From Sporotomaculum syntrophicum (GTDB lineage Bacteria; Bacillota; Desulfotomaculia; Desulfotomaculales; Desulfallaceae): 64,000 bases of DNA. Within the stretch, counting starts at the first letter, position 1; every line of letters begins with the position of its first letter. The translations under genes were made by a program, and so were the position numbers. The stretch lies in NCBI RefSeq assembly GCF_009932395.1, contig NZ_LSRS01000002.1, forward strand, positions 385,077-449,076, in the 5' to 3' direction. The notes beneath the pieces were generated by a model. The model was not told the DNA's origin, searched no databases, and saw only the letters and a list, made by a program, of their open reading frames with translations. This document shows, piece by piece, positions 62,504-64,000 of the stretch.

Positions 62504-62866
62504 ATGAAGATTGAACTTGAGATGGAGGAAATGTTTTGTCTGATGAACGCTTTAAACGTAGCCCGTTATTTTTATGAAAAACTCAACCAGATAGACCGGG
62601 CTGCAGAGGCCCAGCAAGTACATGACTTGTTAACTAGTGCCCGCGAAATACATGCCCATGTGCACATGGAGCAAATGACCGAATTGGGTAGGCAAGATTA
62701 TCAGGAAATATTGCGCAAGCGAGAAGCCAGACTAAAGGGAGATGGAAAAGTAATTGAGCTATACCAGTTTGCGCCCTTTGACGAAGACGATCCCAACGAG
62801 GTTAGCGCGGACCAAGAGATAAGCAGAATAGCCCGGGAATGGGCAAAGGATCAATCCAAAGAGTAA
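62504..62866 (+). CDS. Phage protein of unknown function
   Basis: This 120-residue protein is helical and acidic (MKIELEMEEMFCLMNALNVA start; C-terminus FAPFDEDDPNEVSADQEISR). No family is recognised. It starts 12 bases after the previous gene and ends at a strong terminator, so it closes the early transcription unit. Confidence 0.6.
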   Translation: MKIELEMEEMFCLMNALNVARYFYEKLNQIDRAAEAQQVHDLLTSAREIHAHVHMEQMTELGRQDYQEILRKREARLKGDGKVIELYQFAPFDEDDPNEVSADQEISRIAREWAKDQSKE

Positions 62867-62868
62867 CA

Positions 62869-62892
62869 ACCCCCTAGTGGGGGTATTTTTTT
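62869..62892 (+). terminator. Terminator closing the early operon
   Basis: ACCCCC pairs with GGGGGT across TAGT, followed by ATTTTTTT. Confidence 0.9.
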
Positions 62893-64000
62893 GGTCCGCT
62901 CCCGGTAACGTGGCCGGCCTGGTGTTGCCCGGTTTCTGGCAGAGGTCAACATTGCTTTGGCATAGCTGCCAGATGGCACGGGCCTATTTTCCAGGCAGGT
63001 GCCCGTCTTTCTTTGCCAATACCTTTACTTTTTTGTTGTGGGGTGTTCATCAATAAGGTGCATAAGTTTCCGCATCTGGCGGAAAAGCGCGCGCGAAGCG
63101 CGCGTAGGGGCCGCAGCTGCGGCCCCCGTTCCCGGGGCGGCAACGCCGCCCATCTGGTAGCACAAGGCCATGCGCGTATACTAGCCCAGCGCGGGGCGGG
63201 TGTGCGGGACGATACAACTATCGCGCGGACAGGGCCGCGGGCTAAGCCGGCGGCCTGTTAGATGAGGTTAGGTGATGCGCGCTTTTTGCGCATGACCTAA
63301 CCGTTCCTTTTTGAGGACTCCAGAGGAATACATGCAAAGACCCGTTAGCTGGCCAGTGTGCCGGCAAAGCCAAACCGGTAAGTTAGGCCCCAAAGCGGCT
63401 TTGCCGGCACTCTGGCCGACATGCACAAGACCTCGAAGCCAAGCATGCACAGTTAAATCAAGCCACACATGATCAGGCCCGACCCCAGAGATTTGATCCC
63501 AGAGCTGGGCCTGGTGATGTGTGGCTTCCTTTTGAAGACCCCAAAGCTGGCCAGTGTGCCGGCAAAGCCAGACCGGTGAGTTATGACCCCAAAGCGGCTT
63601 TGTCGGCACTCTGGCCGACATGCACAGGACCCCGGAGCCAAGGCATGCATAGTTACAGCAAAGTCACAGGCTTTGCGAAAGCAATGCCTGTGACTTCCTT
63701 TGACCCCAAAGTTGCGACCCCGAAGTTATCGCCTCCGTGGCTGCAGCGGTAGCTTAGGCTACCGACTTACTAGGCGCAACACGCTCCGCAACAGCGGAGC
63801 GGGACAAAGGTACGACCAAAAAAGGGCGCCTTAGCGCCCCAGCCTCGACAGCTGCCTGTGCGCGCTGCGCGCCGCTGCTGCCAGCCCCAGTTCCGACATA
63901 GCCGCAAAAGCGATGTGCTTGCAGAGCACCCCGCGCTTGACTGCATCTTCACAGCCGCACCGCGCGAAGTAGCGCCTGCCCCGCTGCCCGATAACCACCA
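62893..64000. other. Highly structured, apparently non-coding region
   Basis: No frame here has protein-like composition, a ribosome site and a sensible start. Instead there are at least ten strong hairpins: 63067-63085, 63087-63104, 63107-63126 (perfect 20-base palindrome), 63135-63151, 63229-63258, 63266-63302, 63351-63417, 63460-63527, 63549-63616, 63661-63696 (with a GAAA loop), 63747-63764, 63783-63800 and 63824-63839. It may be a large structured RNA, a packaging or replication site, or a cluster of palindromic elements. Confidence 0.6.
63349..63660 (+). repeat. Tandem direct repeat of a hairpin-bearing unit
   Basis: A unit of about 110 bases at ~63349-63458 recurs at ~63547-63660 (offset 198 bases) with scattered changes. 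Each copy contains a 21-base-arm hairpin (63351-63371 with 63397-63417; 63549-63569 with 63596-63616). A different hairpin (63460-63527) lies between the two copies. Confidence 0.8.

Larger units (their letters stand above)
52138..64000. mobile_element. Probable prophage integrated at ssrA (left part)
   Basis: From the ssrA 3' end to the window edge the genes are phage-like: serine recombinase, ImmA-type protease and repressor with operators, RecA-like/AAA ATPase, Rad50-like ATPase, replication initiator with DnaC-like loader, RusA-type resolvase and many tiny genes. Codon use and tight packing also differ from the left side. No capsid, terminase, tail or conjugation gene is seen, so a phage is favoured over a conjugative element but not proven. 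The right end is not in the window. Confidence 0.8.

Noticed and set aside
63268..63621. 117-codon minus-strand open frame in the right-end region
   Set aside because: It runs through the tandem hairpin repeats, has repeated peptide segments caused by the DNA repeats, no ribosome site and no protein-like pattern.
62893..64000. CRISPR array or tRNA cluster in the repeat-rich right end
   Set aside because: Repeats are not regularly spaced short direct repeats with unique spacers, and no cloverleaf with anticodon and T-arm could be drawn.

Overview
The window looks like a chromosome segment of a Gram-positive, spore-forming anaerobe, most like the Desulfotomaculum/Pelotomaculum group of Peptococcaceae. 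This is inferred from gene content and not from a search. The evidence is a WhiA homologue, a DUF2508 (YaaL-like) protein, a membrane pyrophosphatase, transketolase split into two subunits, long-form HPF, archaeal-type phosphatidylserine decarboxylase, many TTG/GTG starts with strong Shine-Dalgarno sites, and several candidate sigma-H promoters.

Positions 1-52137 are mostly core genes. In order they are: a GGDEF protein (left-truncated), comF, a cold-shock protein, hpf, secA and prfB (with its programmed +1 frameshift); a rubrerythrin; a YitT protein and split transketolase; ftsEX with an M23 murein hydrolase activator, a CtpA protease and a PDZ membrane protein; then a HAM1-like/SIR2-like/uracil-DNA glycosylase cluster (16856-18861), the most unusual chromosomal locus here. 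Next come an orphan sugar-binding lipoprotein, uvrB, an AbrB/PIN toxin-antitoxin pair, pssA-psd, uvrA, a REP-associated tyrosine transposase (RAYT), uvrC, a HAD phosphatase, pgi, a PHP protein, rapZ, iscS-thiI, whiA, rpoN, the glycolytic operon pgk-tpiA-gpmI-eno with secG, hppA, small genes, smpB and ssrA (tmRNA).

A dispersed repeat beginning GGGGTCAGGCTTAAAC occurs from 16.6 to 32.6 kb, centred on the RAYT gene. Copies form the 3' ends and stop codons of uvrB, uvrA, pgi and the RAYT gene itself.

At 52.1 kb a mobile element, most likely a prophage, begins inside the 3' end of ssrA. Its serine recombinase gene ends within the tmRNA sequence. Then follow an ImmA-like protease and repressor, a switch region with five operator-like sites between divergent promoters, an early transcription unit (RecA-like/AAA ATPase, Rad50-like ATPase, replication initiator with an apparent internal origin, DnaC-like loader, RusA-type resolvase and small proteins) and a terminator at 62.87 kb. 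The last 1.1 kb has no convincing gene but is packed with perfect hairpins, a long direct repeat and a repeated GACCCCRRAG motif. The right end of the element lies outside the window.

The HAM1-like plus SIR2-like pair matches the sensor/effector part of the Kongming (KomABC) anti-phage system, but no adenosine deaminase (KomA) gene is nearby. It may be a deaminase-free or differently triggered variant.
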